DNA of 64,000 bases from JAHBWV01 sp964588385 (GCA_964588385.1 CAZPPG010000011.1:1-64000), one strand, 5' to 3'. Positions 52,430 to 61,630 are shown, numbered from the stretch's first letter. The notes: generated from the sequence alone by a model not told the origin. Program-made: numbers and translations.

Positions 52430-53149
52430 TCAACGCTTCCGAGCCGCCGCCGCCGACTTGGCCTTCGCCCGGGGCGACAGTTGGCGCTGGTCCTCCAGAC
52501 TCAGCGTGAACCGCTTGCCCTCCGCCTCAAGCGTCACCACGCGCCCCTCGATGTTCACCACCGTGAATCGCCCGCCCACCGTGTCGCCGATCGTCACCGT
52601 CTCATCGTTGATCCGCGCCAGCGGCACGCGCCCGCCCAGGATGCTGTGCAGCGCGAGCTTCGCGATCTCGCCCGACAGCGCGTTGTTCGCCGCCTCAAGC
52701 GAACGCTGCGCTTCCTCCGCCGCACGCGCCGCGGCCTCGGCTTCCGCGCGTTCCTTCCAGCTGTCGTCCGACAGGTCCTCCGTCGGAGCGCTGGCCTGCG
52801 TCAATCGGAACGGGTTGCGGCCCAGTTCCTCTCCCTTGATCTGCACGGGTTGCACCGCCAGCTCAAGCTCCTTGAGCACGCTCGCCGTCCGCACCGCGCC
52901 CGCCTCTCCCTCCTCCGCGCGCTCGTAATCGATCTTCAGATTCGCGAGCGAGAGCTTCGGCCCCATGCCCATCTGGCGCATACCGAACAACAGAGCCCCC
53001 GCCCCGATCAGCACCACGCCAAGCACCACCGCCTGGCTCGACACCCGCTTGGCCGGCGGCGCACCGACGCCCGCCTGCTCCGACGCCTGCGCGCTCGACG
53101 CCAGCGTGAGAAGCCCGCCGCTCGCGTCACTCGTTCCCTTGGTGCTCAT
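52430..53149 (-). CDS. PilP/GspC-like periplasmic coupling protein
   Basis: 239 residues. A membrane helix at about 40-58, a helical Ala/Glu-rich linker, then a small beta domain with LHSILGGRVPLARINDETVTIGDTVGGRFTV and VVNIEGRVVTLEAEGKRFTLSL, the homology-region pattern shared by PilP and GspC. These link the inner-membrane platform to the secretin. The start overlaps the pilO stop by one base (TGATG). The Arg/Lys/Ala tail is likely disordered. Confidence 0.75.
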   Translation of the reverse strand: MSTKGTSDASGGLLTLASSAQASEQAGVGAPPAKRVSSQAVVLGVVLIGAGALLFGMRQMGMGPKLSLANLKIDYERAEEGEAGAVRTASVLKELELAVQPVQIKGEELGRNPFRLTQASAPTEDLSDDSWKERAEAEAAARAAEEAQRSLEAANNALSGEIAKLALHSILGGRVPLARINDETVTIGDTVGGRFTVVNIEGRVVTLEAEGKRFTLSLEDQRQLSPRAKAKSAAAARKR

Positions 53150-53682
53150 CAGTTGGCCCTCGCGTCGGTGAAGTAGATGCTCAGCGTGAACTGCGCCTTG
53201 ACGTTGCCGTCCGGGTCAGGGACGCGCTCCAGGTTCAGGTCCGGAAGACGGGTGATGCGCGGCAGCCGCTCAAGCTGCAGCAGGAACTCGTAGAACCCGC
53301 GGAAGTCCCCGGACGTCGTCACCTTGATCGGCTGCTCCATGTACATCGCGGCCGCGACCGGCTTCCCGCTCTCCATCGACGGAGCGCTGAGCCCGGACTG
53401 CACCGCGAGCTCCGACACCTGCCGCACGATGGAGTCAACCTCCTTGCCGTCCGGAAGCCGCGCCTCCGTCTGCTTGATCAACTCGCCGATCTCCTCGTTG
53501 GCCCGGATCAGATCCGCGTTCCGCGCCGTCTCCGTGCGCAGCTTGTCCAAGAGATCCTGCTTGTGGCGGATCTCCGCACGCGCATCGCTGATCTTCTTGT
53601 TCTGCGGGCCGAACACCAGGAAGTACGACGCCAGAGGCACCGCAACCAGCACGAGCCCCATCATCATGTCACGGACTCGCAT
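53149..53682 (-). CDS. pilO: PilO-like platform protein
   Basis: 177 residues. A membrane helix at about 7-25, a coiled coil (about 28-85) and a ferredoxin-like domain with SGDFRGFYEFLLQLERLPRITRL, the PilO signature region. PilO pairs with PilN in the inner-membrane subcomplex. It starts three bases after the pilN stop and overlaps the next gene by one base. Confidence 0.88.
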   Translation of the reverse strand: MRVRDMMMGLVLVAVPLASYFLVFGPQNKKISDARAEIRHKQDLLDKLRTETARNADLIRANEEIGELIKQTEARLPDGKEVDSIVRQVSELAVQSGLSAPSMESGKPVAAAMYMEQPIKVTTSGDFRGFYEFLLQLERLPRITRLPDLNLERVPDPDGNVKAQFTLSIYFTDARAN

Positions 53683-53685
53683 GGA

Positions 53686-54648
53686 TCAGTCCTCCTTCTC
53701 TGCCTGAGCCGCCGCCGTCGCGCCGGCGCTCAACCCGCTCGCATCCTCACCCGTCGCCCCGCTCGAGTCTCCCTGGCTCGCAGTCGCCTGGCTCGCCGTC
53801 GCCGGGGACTCTCCCGTCGCCGCCGCCTGTTCAGAATGAGAAGCCGCATCGCCTCCGGTCGCGCCCGCGACCCCCGACGGCTTCGCCGACCCGCTCCGCG
53901 CCGTGTCACGCAGCTTCGCGTCGATCTGGAACTTCCGCAGCGTCATCTCACTCATCACCGTTTCCTTGATGTACGCCAACTCGACGGACTCAAGGATCTC
54001 GCACGTCTTGAGCGCCTGCAGGTAATCCGCGATGTCCTGGTTCGCCCCCGCCACGCCCGTCAGGATCAGCATCGACTCGAACCTCGGCGCCTGCGGCCGG
54101 GGCGCCGCCGGCGTCTCCGACTTCTCCGATCCCGATGACTTGGACTTGCTCGACTTGGAAGACTTGCCGGACTTGGACGACTTCGCGCTCGACCCGCTCA
54201 GCGACTTCACCTCGCCCGCCCCGGACTCAAGCTTGGACGACACCACAACCCGCTTGCTCTTCAGGTCCGCCGTCAGCAGCGTCACACCCTCGGGCATGCT
54301 CCGGACAATCTCCGCCGCCAGCACCGAGCGCGGGTTCTTCTCGATCAGCGCCGTTGTGATCTCGGCACGCTCGATCATCGACTCGCGCTGCTGCTCCAGC
54401 GACTTCAACTGCTCGATCTTCTTGGACTCCTGCTCGTACGCCGCGTTGATCGCCTCGTGCTCCTCCTTCACCGACTCCCACTGCCGGTTGGTCACAAAGA
54501 ACGCCGATGCCACGCCCGCCATCACCACGCCGAACAGGAACAGGCACAGGATGTTCGCCCTCCCGTCCGCCTTCCGCGAGATGTAATCCTCAGGCAGGAA
54601 ACTCCCGCCCGAGACCGGCTGCTTCGTGTGTGCGAACGGATTGCCCAT
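53686..54648 (-). CDS. pilN: PilN-like platform protein with Ser/Lys-rich insert
   Basis: 320 residues. N-terminal cytoplasmic segment with LPEDYI (like the PilN LLP motif), membrane helix at about 33-52, coiled coil to 100, then a PilN-type domain (VLAAEIVRSMPEGVTLLTADL). At about 150-180 lies a low-complexity run of Ser, Lys and Gly inside the domain, and the last 80 residues are Ala/Ser/Gly/Thr-rich. Both are unusual for PilN. It lies between pilM (37 bases upstream) and pilO (three bases downstream). Confidence 0.82.
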   Translation of the reverse strand: MGNPFAHTKQPVSGGSFLPEDYISRKADGRANILCLFLFGVVMAGVASAFFVTNRQWESVKEEHEAINAAYEQESKKIEQLKSLEQQRESMIERAEITTALIEKNPRSVLAAEIVRSMPEGVTLLTADLKSKRVVVSSKLESGAGEVKSLSGSSAKSSKSGKSSKSSKSKSSGSEKSETPAAPRPQAPRFESMLILTGVAGANQDIADYLQALKTCEILESVELAYIKETVMSEMTLRKFQIDAKLRDTARSGSAKPSGVAGATGGDAASHSEQAAATGESPATASQATASQGDSSGATGEDASGLSAGATAAAQAEKED

Positions 54649-54685
54649 CGCTCCCTCCGCCGGGCTCTTGACCCGGTGCTTGTCG

Positions 54686-55918
54686 CTACAGATCTGTCGG
54701 GCTCATGCAGAGCCCCAGCGGCACGGTCCATCCCGGCTGCGCCTCTTTCAGGTTGACACCGCTCGTCGGCTCCTTCCCCGTCCGCGCCACCCGCGCAAGC
54801 GGGTCCGCGATCTGTGCCGGAAGCCGCAGAGCCCGCGCCAGATGCTGGCACAGCCCCGAGTGACGGGCCTCGCCCCCCACGAACACCATCCCGCCCACGC
54901 GACGGCTCGGAAAGAGCGACTCGTGGTAACGCAGGCACATCGTCACCTCATCCGTCAGAATCTCGATCGCCTCGTTCAGCGCGGGATCGTCAGGCCCGCA
55001 CGGAGCTAGCGTCGTGCACGCGATCGCGTCTGTCAGCCCGATCGGCTCGTCGGCCGACGCATCGCTGATCGCGGCCGCGGCTCGCGCCCGCTCGTTCATG
55101 CCCAGTTCCGCCTCGCGCCCGCGCTCGGGCATCGCGCCCGCACACGTGTATCTCGCGCGGTGCGCCTCGGCAAGGGTCATGTTCCTCGAAGAGACAATCG
55201 CCTCGTCGAGCGCGCGCCCGCCCAGGTTGATCACGCGGGCAAACACCATCTTGTCATCGTGCGCGATCATTACGCGCGTCGAGCCCGTGCCGATGTCCAG
55301 GTACAGCGTCGTACGCTCGCCACTCCCCGCCGGAGCCCGCGCCAGGTCTCCAAACGCGCGGATCGTCGCCGCAAACTCGCTGTGCATCCCCACCGGCTCA
55401 AGCCGCGCCGACTTGATCGCATCCATCAGTCTGGCCACACCCTCACGCGGCGCCGCGATGCAGATCACCTCGGCCTGCTTCCCGCCCGTCGCGCCAACCC
55501 GCTCCACATCCCCCACATCCACCGTGCGAAGCACCAGCGACCCCGGGTGCATGTTCACCTGGTTCGCCAGCGTGGAAGCAACCTGCAGACCCACCGATGT
55601 CGGATCCCCCTTGGCGACACGCACGTGCTTGCAGAGCGCCATCCCCGAGGGAATCGCGCACACCGCACGCTTCCCCTTGAACCCGCCCGCCCGCACCAGC
55701 CGGGCCAACGCCTCGCCCTGGAACTCCAATCGCCCCGCCGTGTCCGTCAAGAGCTCCTCCGGCGTGTCCACGCACGCCGCCGCCTGCAGCGTCGGCGGAT
55801 CACCCTTGGCGATCTGCAGCACCTTCAAGGCGCCGACCCCGAAGTCGATCGCGATAGGCATGCCGAACTGCTTCATGGCACCGAACGAACCCAGGCGTCT
55901 CATGGACTCAAACGACAT
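54686..55918 (-). CDS. pilM: PilM-like actin-fold platform protein
   Basis: 410 residues from ATG 55918, with GGAGAG upstream; a GTG 15 bases earlier is possible. Actin-like fold: IAIDFGVGALKVLQIAKG near the start, RAVCAIPSGMALCKHV, the phosphate loop LYLDIGTGSTRVMI, and VGGMVFVGGEARHSGL at the end. It binds PilN and, in known systems, the motor ATPases. It has no C-terminal membrane extension, unlike the other PilM in this window. First gene of the pilM-N-O-P-gspE operon. Confidence 0.87.
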   Translation of the reverse strand: MSFESMRRLGSFGAMKQFGMPIAIDFGVGALKVLQIAKGDPPTLQAAACVDTPEELLTDTAGRLEFQGEALARLVRAGGFKGKRAVCAIPSGMALCKHVRVAKGDPTSVGLQVASTLANQVNMHPGSLVLRTVDVGDVERVGATGGKQAEVICIAAPREGVARLMDAIKSARLEPVGMHSEFAATIRAFGDLARAPAGSGERTTLYLDIGTGSTRVMIAHDDKMVFARVINLGGRALDEAIVSSRNMTLAEAHRARYTCAGAMPERGREAELGMNERARAAAAISDASADEPIGLTDAIACTTLAPCGPDDPALNEAIEILTDEVTMCLRYHESLFPSRRVGGMVFVGGEARHSGLCQHLARALRLPAQIADPLARVARTGKEPTSGVNLKEAQPGWTVPLGLCMSPTDL

Positions 55919-55956
55919 TCCGTTTCTCTCCACCGCTTGTCGCCGCGCGACGGGCG

Positions 55957-55971
55957 CATGGTCCGACCATG
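55957..55971. promoter_or_regulatory. Palindrome upstream of pilM
   Basis: CATGGTC-C-GACCATG, a perfect 15-base palindrome, about 40 bases before the pilM start. It could be an operator or a hairpin in the leader; no promoter boxes beside it are convincing. The rest of 55919-56119 shows no gene. Confidence 0.3.
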
Positions 55972-56119
55972 GCGCGACGCAAGGGGATCGGCCCCACAGC
56001 CCTCCTCGTTGAGCGCGTCAACCCCGCTTCACATGTGACCGGACCTTGGACGCGGCACATCCGGCGCACCCGGCGCAACGCATCCCGACCCCACAAACCC
56101 TCCCAGCCCGCACAGACGA

Positions 56120-56854
56120 TCAGCCGCCAACCAACCCGCAGGCCGCACCCAAGCCGTCGATCGCAGGTCTGATAATCCGACGAAGCCCCTCAAGAGCGGC
56201 TTGCAACTCCCAGCGCTGCCCCGCTCGCTCACCCGTGGTATTGCTCACCACCCGCAACCCGCCCCAGCCTACCCCCATCCGCGCCGCCACCAGCGCGACC
56301 GCCGCCGTCTCCATGTCCTCCAGGCCCGCCCCGGTCCGCAGCGCAACCGCTGCCGCCCGCGCATCGGTGCCCGAGCACGTCGAAACCGTCGCCACCGACG
56401 CCCTCGGCGCGATCCGCGCAAGGGCCTCAAGCATGCGCGCGTCCGAAGCCAGCGAGCAGCCCCCCGCGATCGGCGGAAAGCCCATCTGATCAACACTCAC
56501 GAACCCCGCCCCAGTGTCGACGCCCTCGTCGGCCAGAATGGCCCTCTCGATAGACGCCGCGCCCCCAAGCTCAAATCCGCCCCCCGGAAGCAGCCCGGCA
56601 ATCCCGATGCTCAGCGCCCAGCCATGCCACCCACCCCCGACCACCGCTCCCCCCCCCCCGGCCGCGTTCGCCAATACCACGCCCGTGACCACCACATACA
56701 CACGCACCGCGACCACGACCGGGCGCCACCCAGCGTGCGTCACGCTCCCGCCCAAACCCGCAAGCACCGCTCCCGCCTCAACTTCCGAGGCGACGACCAC
56801 CAGAATCCGGGAAGTATCATCTCTCGAAGACAGAATGTTGCTCCACCAGGCCAA
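56120..56854 (-). CDS. mqnB: Futalosine hydrolase (menaquinone synthesis)
   Basis: 244 residues from TTG 56854, so the start is less sure than the rest. Nucleoside-phosphorylase-like fold. It splits futalosine into hypoxanthine and dehypoxanthine futalosine in the alternative menaquinone pathway. Family markers are ALSIGIAGLLPGG, VSTCSGTDARAAA, AGLEDMETAAVALVAARMGV and LRVVSNTTGERAG, with the catalytic EDMET. The coding strand holds a run of 11 G (56649-56659) in the codons for AAGGGGAVV, which could slip. Other mqn genes are not nearby. Confidence 0.9.
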   Translation of the reverse strand: MAWWSNILSSRDDTSRILVVVASEVEAGAVLAGLGGSVTHAGWRPVVVAVRVYVVVTGVVLANAAGGGGAVVGGGWHGWALSIGIAGLLPGGGFELGGAASIERAILADEGVDTGAGFVSVDQMGFPPIAGGCSLASDARMLEALARIAPRASVATVSTCSGTDARAAAVALRTGAGLEDMETAAVALVAARMGVGWGGLRVVSNTTGERAGQRWELQAALEGLRRIIRPAIDGLGAACGLVGG

Positions 56855-57004
56855 ATCGGGCCGACCCTGCCGCCATAATCAAAGGACTCACGCGTTCAGC
56901 AATCCGACGCCCGCCCACGAAAGTTGTGGCGAACCATCGCGCTTCGGACCGGTATATGTCAGGAAGCACACCGCCCAGACCTCAGACGACCGGAGATACC
57001 GCTC

Positions 57005-58915
57005 ATGGCCCGTACAAACCGCTCGACACACCGGCGTCGGAACATCATTCTCGGCGCAGCGGGCATTCTCTTGGTCACAACCGGCATCGCCGTCGCCAGC
57101 ACAGGCACCTTTGAGCCGGCCCGCACCGCCACGGTCACGAAGCCGCCGCGCGACGAGGGACTGACCGCCGACATCGCCATCGCCCGCATCCAGTCCTTCG
57201 ACATCGCCACCACCGCCTCCGGTGAACTCCAGGCCAAGAACCAGATCGAGATCCGCAGTCTGCTCGAGTCCCAGTCCACCATCACCGAGGTCGTTCCCGA
57301 AGGCACCCTCGTCAAGAAGGGCGACCTTCTTGTGCGCCTCAAGAGCGACAACATCCAGACCCAGATCGACGAGGAAGTCCTCCGCGTCGAGTCCGCCCGC
57401 GCCGAGCTCGTCGCCGCCGAGAACAGCTACGAGATCCAGGTCAGCGAGAACGAGTCAAAGACCAGCGCCGCAAAGCTCAAGCTCGACCTCGCCGTCCTCA
57501 CGCTCGAGCAGTGGACCAAGGGCGACGTCGAAAAACAGCGTCAACAGCTCGACCTCGCGATCGAGAAGGGCGAGCGCGACCTGACCCGCCTTCGCGAGAA
57601 GTTCGACCGCAGCGAAGAACTCTTCAACCAGGGCTTTCTCTCCAAGAACGAGCGCGACACCGACGAGATCGCCATGATCGAGGCGGAAGCAAACGTCAAG
57701 AAGACCACCCTCGAAAAAGAGATCTACTGGAGCTACACCCACCCCAAGGACCAGCGCTCCAAGCAGTCCGATGTCGACCAGGCCCAGGCCGAGCTCGAAC
57801 GCGTCCAGCGTCAGAACGAGATCCAGCTCACCAGCAAGGACGCCGACCGCCTCAATAAGCGCCGCCAGAAAACCGTCCGCGAACAGCGCCTCGCAAAGCT
57901 CGAGCAGCAGCTCGCCGCCTGCGAGATCACCGCACCCTCCGACGGCCTCGTCGTCTTTGCCACCAGCATCGAACGCAACCGCTGGGGAGGCGGCGGCGAG
58001 GGCCCGCTCCAGATCGGACGCGAGGTCTATCCCAACATGCTCCTCATCGTCCTCCCCGACACCTCCGCCATGGTCGCCTCCGTCCGCGTCCATGAATCGC
58101 TCGCCGGACGCATCCGCCCCGGCCAGCGCGCCACCGTCACCATCGACGCCCTCGGCGGCACTCTCCTCACCGGATCCGTCGCCTCCATCGGTGTCATGGC
58201 CGAAACCGGCGGCATGCGCGATCCCAACCTCCGTGAATACACCGTCCGCGTCATGCTCGACCCCAGCAGCGTCATCTCCGAACTCAAGCCCGCCATGCGC
58301 TGCGACGCCACCATCACCATGGGACGCGTCGAGAACGCACTCGCCGTTCCGCTCCAGGCCGTGTTCACCGACGGAGCCGTGCGGCTGGTCTACGCCCCGC
58401 GCGGCAACAAGTTCGTCAAGCTCCCCGTCACCGTCGGACGCCGCTCCGACACGCTGGCCGAAATCACCGCAGGACTCGAAGAGGGTGCGCGCGTCCTCCT
58501 CCGTGAGCCCGCGCCCGGCGAAGTCCTCAACATCCCGTGGGACGATGCGCAGCTCGCCGCCGCGGGATACACCCGCGATGAAAGCGGCGATGTCGTTCCC
58601 GTTCTCGCCGCACAAGCCCCAGGCATGATGATGCCCGGTGCCGCTCCTCCAGCCGCCGGCCCCATGGGATCCTCCGCAAACCGCTCCGGCGGGCCGGGCG
58701 GCGCGGTCGTCGTGCGCCGTGAAGGCGCCGGGCCCGGCAATCGCACCCGAACCGCTTCAGCCGATGACGACGCCTCAACCGACGATGACGCCACGGACGC
58801 ATCTGATTCGGAATCTGCCGAATCGTCAACGGCCCCCACAGGAGGCCGACCCTCCGGCGGACAGCGCGGCAGCGGTGGTGGAGGCAACCGGGGAGGCGGC
58901 GGTCGCGGCGGCTGA
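57005..58915 (+). CDS. HlyD/RND-type periplasmic adaptor protein
   Basis: 636 residues from ATG 57005. An N-terminal membrane helix (about 14-32), the first half of a lipoyl-type domain (ASGELQAKNQIEIRSLLES), a long coiled-coil hairpin (about 115-300, Glu/Lys/Gln-rich), then the second half (CEITAPSDGLVVFATS) and beta-barrel regions (HESLAGRIRPGQRATVTIDALGG). Such adaptors bridge an inner-membrane pump to an outer-membrane channel. The last 90 residues are Gly/Ser/Asp-rich and disordered. No pump gene follows in the window, which is odd, since the next gene is pdxH on the other strand. Confidence 0.88.
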   Translation: MARTNRSTHRRRNIILGAAGILLVTTGIAVASTGTFEPARTATVTKPPRDEGLTADIAIARIQSFDIATTASGELQAKNQIEIRSLLESQSTITEVVPEGTLVKKGDLLVRLKSDNIQTQIDEEVLRVESARAELVAAENSYEIQVSENESKTSAAKLKLDLAVLTLEQWTKGDVEKQRQQLDLAIEKGERDLTRLREKFDRSEELFNQGFLSKNERDTDEIAMIEAEANVKKTTLEKEIYWSYTHPKDQRSKQSDVDQAQAELERVQRQNEIQLTSKDADRLNKRRQKTVREQRLAKLEQQLAACEITAPSDGLVVFATSIERNRWGGGGEGPLQIGREVYPNMLLIVLPDTSAMVASVRVHESLAGRIRPGQRATVTIDALGGTLLTGSVASIGVMAETGGMRDPNLREYTVRVMLDPSSVISELKPAMRCDATITMGRVENALAVPLQAVFTDGAVRLVYAPRGNKFVKLPVTVGRRSDTLAEITAGLEEGARVLLREPAPGEVLNIPWDDAQLAAAGYTRDESGDVVPVLAAQAPGMMMPGAAPPAAGPMGSSANRSGGPGGAVVVRREGAGPGNRTRTASADDDASTDDDATDASDSESAESSTAPTGGRPSGGQRGSGGGGNRGGGGRGG

Positions 58916-58933
58916 TCCCCCCTGCGCCACCAC

Positions 58934-59641
58934 TCACGGCTGCAGTCGCGACATCTCCCAGACTCCGCAACTCATCTCACCCGCCAGCGGCGTCAGACGC
59001 CGTGTCCACGCCGCGCGATCGTGCACCCGGCCCGGACCTGCAACCCACAACTCAACCCGCTCCGCCCACAGCCGATACCCGCCCCAGTGCCCCGGCCGCG
59101 GCACGTCCCCCTCGTTCCGCTCCAGCATCTCCGGCGTGATCCCGAATCGGGCCGCCGTCTGCCGCACGCGCTCCAGCATCGCCGCGCGCGACCCGATCGG
59201 ACGACTCTGCTCACTCGCCCACGCCCCCAGCCGGCTCTCCAAGGGGCGCGACACGTAGTACGCATCGCTCTCCGTGCTGGACGCCCTCTCGATCACACCC
59301 TCGATCCGCACCTGCCGATCCATCGCGTCCCAGTGCATCACGATCGCACCGCGCGGGTTCGCCTCGATCGCCTCGCCCTTGCGGCTCTGGTAGTTCGTAA
59401 AGAACATCACCCAGCCGCGCTCAACGCTCATCTCCTTGCACAGCACGATCCGGCACTGCGGCCGCCCCGCGCTGTCCACCGTCGCCAGCGACATCGCATT
59501 CGGATTCGGCTGCACCCTCCGCTCGTGCGCCTCCCGGAACCACGCCCCCACAATCGGCATCGGATCCGCGGGCAATGCCTCCGGAAGCAGCTCCGTCGGT
59601 GCGAACCGGTCGACAAGGTCGCGCTGGTCAAAGTTACCCAT
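58934..59641 (-). CDS. pdxH: Pyridoxamine 5'-phosphate oxidase PdxH
   Basis: 235 residues from ATG 59641; no ribosome-binding site is clear, and a longer start looks worse. It oxidises pyridoxine or pyridoxamine phosphate to pyridoxal phosphate with FMN. Markers: PNPNAMSLATVDSAGRPQCRIVLCK, FFTNYQSRKGEAIEANPRGAIVMHW, RQVRIEGVIERAS, and the C-terminal HWGGYRLWAERVELWVAGPGRVHDR...TRRLTP. The length is near the family norm of about 220. Confidence 0.94.
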   Translation of the reverse strand: MGNFDQRDLVDRFAPTELLPEALPADPMPIVGAWFREAHERRVQPNPNAMSLATVDSAGRPQCRIVLCKEMSVERGWVMFFTNYQSRKGEAIEANPRGAIVMHWDAMDRQVRIEGVIERASSTESDAYYVSRPLESRLGAWASEQSRPIGSRAAMLERVRQTAARFGITPEMLERNEGDVPRPGHWGGYRLWAERVELWVAGPGRVHDRAAWTRRLTPLAGEMSCGVWEMSRLQP

Positions 59642-59788
59642 AGTGAACGGTACCCAGGTGGCACGCCGCGTGAGAGGGCGAACGCCCACCACACACGCGA
59701 CAGGACAATCATTTCGAGCGTGGGCAAGCTGTCGATTCATCGACACCCCGGCCCCACGCGGCTACCTTCGACAGCGACGGAGCCACCC

Positions 59789-61576
59789 ATGCTGGAACAG
59801 ACCGAACGAGGCAACCACGGACGAGACGGGCGGCGCCCACGCCCCGCGCCCATCGAAGTCCAGAAGCTCTTCGACCGCCTCCCCCCCCACTCGCCCGAAG
59901 CCGAGATGGCCCTCCTCGGCTCGATGATCCTCGACCCCAAGGTCATCGGCGAGGTCCTCCTCCAGGTCTCCTCACACGACGACTTCTACACCGAGGCCCA
60001 CGGCGCGATCTTCCGCGTCATCGTCGATGTCTACGACCGCCACCAGTCCGGCGACCTTATCCAGATCGTCGAGACCCTCCGCGGCGCCAACTCCCTCGAC
60101 GCCGTGGGCGGCCCCGACTACCTCGTCCGACTCGCCGAAACCGTCCCCTCCGCCGTCAACGCCACCCACTACGCCCGCATCGTCTCCGACCGCGCCCGCC
60201 TCCGCAAGCTCATCGGCGCCGCCGGACAGATCATCTACGACGCCTACCACGCCGGCGACGCCGGCTCCGATGGCACCCGCGAAGTCCTCGACAAGGCCGA
60301 GATGGCCATCTTCAACATCGCCGAAAAGACCGAGAGCAGCGACCCGCAGAAACTCGCCGACATCCTCGAGCAGGAGCTCCACCGCCTCGAACAGCTCGAA
60401 GGCAAGGGCATCTCCGGCCTCTCCACCGGATACGCCGATCTGGACGCCATGCTCTCCGGGCTCCAGGCTGGCGAGATGGTCATCATCGCCGCACGCCCCT
60501 CCATGGGAAAGACCGCCCTCGCCCTCAACCTCGCCGAACAGATCGCCCTCGGCGGCACCAGCGGCTCCGGCGCTCGCCCCCTCGGCAAGGTCCCCGTCGC
60601 CGTCTTCTCGCTCGAAATGTCCCGTGCCGCCATCGCCCAGCGCCTCCTCTCCGCCCGCTCCGGCGTCGACTCCCACAAACTCCGCCGCGGCCACTTCACC
60701 GGCAACGACTTCCAGCGTCTCTTCCAGGCCGCCGGCGAACTCGGCGATGCGCCCATCTATATCGACGACACCCCGAACCTCACGGTCCTCGCCCTCCGCG
60801 CCCGCGCCCGACGCATGGCCGCCATGCACGGCATCAAGTGCATCATGATCGACTACCTCCAGTTGATGACCGCCCCCGGAGCCGCCCGAGAGAGCCGACA
60901 GGTCGAAGTCTCCACCATCTCCCGAGGCATCAAGGCCCTCGCCCGCGAACTCAGCGTCCCCGTCATCTGCCTCGCGCAGCTCAACCGAGGCACCGAGCTC
61001 CGCGACGGCAACCGCCCGCGCATGAGCGACCTCCGCGAGTCCGGCTCCATCGAGCAGGATGCCGACGTCGTCGCGCTCCTCCATCGCGAGGAGTACTACC
61101 ACACCCAGGACCCCGACTGGGCCGACGCCAACCGCGACAAGGTCGGCCTCGCCGAACTCATCCTCGCCAAGCAGCGAAACGGCCCCACCGGCATCGTCAA
61201 GCTCACGTGGGACCCGTCCACCACACGCTTCAAGAACTACGCGGGCGGCTTCGAAGACCGCTACAACCCCCACGAACGCGAGGTCATCGTCCGCGCCACC
61301 GCGCCCGCCCAACGCTCACACGCGCCCTCACACACCCCCTCACACACACAGTCCACCTCGCACGCGCTCCCCTCGCCCCAACCCGCGCGTGACGTTGGCC
61401 CGACCGACGCGCCCCCGCCACCCCGCACCGGCTTCGCACCCGGCAAGAAGCAAGGCCCGCTTGGCGCCGAAGACCCGCGCTGGCGCGACGGTGGCGGCCC
61501 CAACGACCCACCCGACACCTCCCCCGATGACGAAGCCCCCTTCGACGACGTGGATACCTCCGACCTTCCCATCTGA
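59789..61576 (+). CDS. dnaB: Replicative DNA helicase DnaB
   Basis: 595 residues from ATG 59789, with GGAG upstream; the frame is open 256 codons further up but overlaps pdxH antisense. The N-terminal helical domain (PHSPEAEMALLGSMILDP) binds primase; the RecA-type domain has Walker A ARPSMGKTA (235-243), FSLEMSRAAIAQRLLSA, CIMIDYLQLM, SVPVICLAQLNRGTE and RMSDLRESGSIEQDADVVALLHR. No intein is present. The C-terminal 110 residues are a Pro/Ser/Asp-rich tail ending acidic, longer than in E. coli. Confidence 0.96.
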   Translation: MLEQTERGNHGRDGRRPRPAPIEVQKLFDRLPPHSPEAEMALLGSMILDPKVIGEVLLQVSSHDDFYTEAHGAIFRVIVDVYDRHQSGDLIQIVETLRGANSLDAVGGPDYLVRLAETVPSAVNATHYARIVSDRARLRKLIGAAGQIIYDAYHAGDAGSDGTREVLDKAEMAIFNIAEKTESSDPQKLADILEQELHRLEQLEGKGISGLSTGYADLDAMLSGLQAGEMVIIAARPSMGKTALALNLAEQIALGGTSGSGARPLGKVPVAVFSLEMSRAAIAQRLLSARSGVDSHKLRRGHFTGNDFQRLFQAAGELGDAPIYIDDTPNLTVLALRARARRMAAMHGIKCIMIDYLQLMTAPGAARESRQVEVSTISRGIKALARELSVPVICLAQLNRGTELRDGNRPRMSDLRESGSIEQDADVVALLHREEYYHTQDPDWADANRDKVGLAELILAKQRNGPTGIVKLTWDPSTTRFKNYAGGFEDRYNPHEREVIVRATAPAQRSHAPSHTPSHTQSTSHALPSPQPARDVGPTDAPPPPRTGFAPGKKQGPLGAEDPRWRDGGGPNDPPDTSPDDEAPFDDVDTSDLPI

Positions 61577-61609
61577 CCAACTCTTGAGCAGGCCCAACTC
61601 TTGAACAGG
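61577..61609. repeat. Short tandem repeat after dnaB
   Basis: Two copies of CCAACTCTTGARCAGG in tandem with a period of 17 bases and one difference (G/A). It starts at the dnaB stop codon. Too short to be a known element. Confidence 0.6.
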
Positions 61610-61630
61610 CGCGTTCTGCCGCCTTCGTGT

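Noticed and set aside
59021..59788. Extended N-terminus of DnaB by 256 codons
   Set aside because: It is the antisense shadow of pdxH; GGAG lies right before ATG 59789.
61262..61400. Ser-His-Pro repeats in the DnaB tail as a CRISPR-like or satellite repeat
   Set aside because: Short imperfect coding repeats with no regular DNA spacers. No CRISPR array was seen anywhere in the window.
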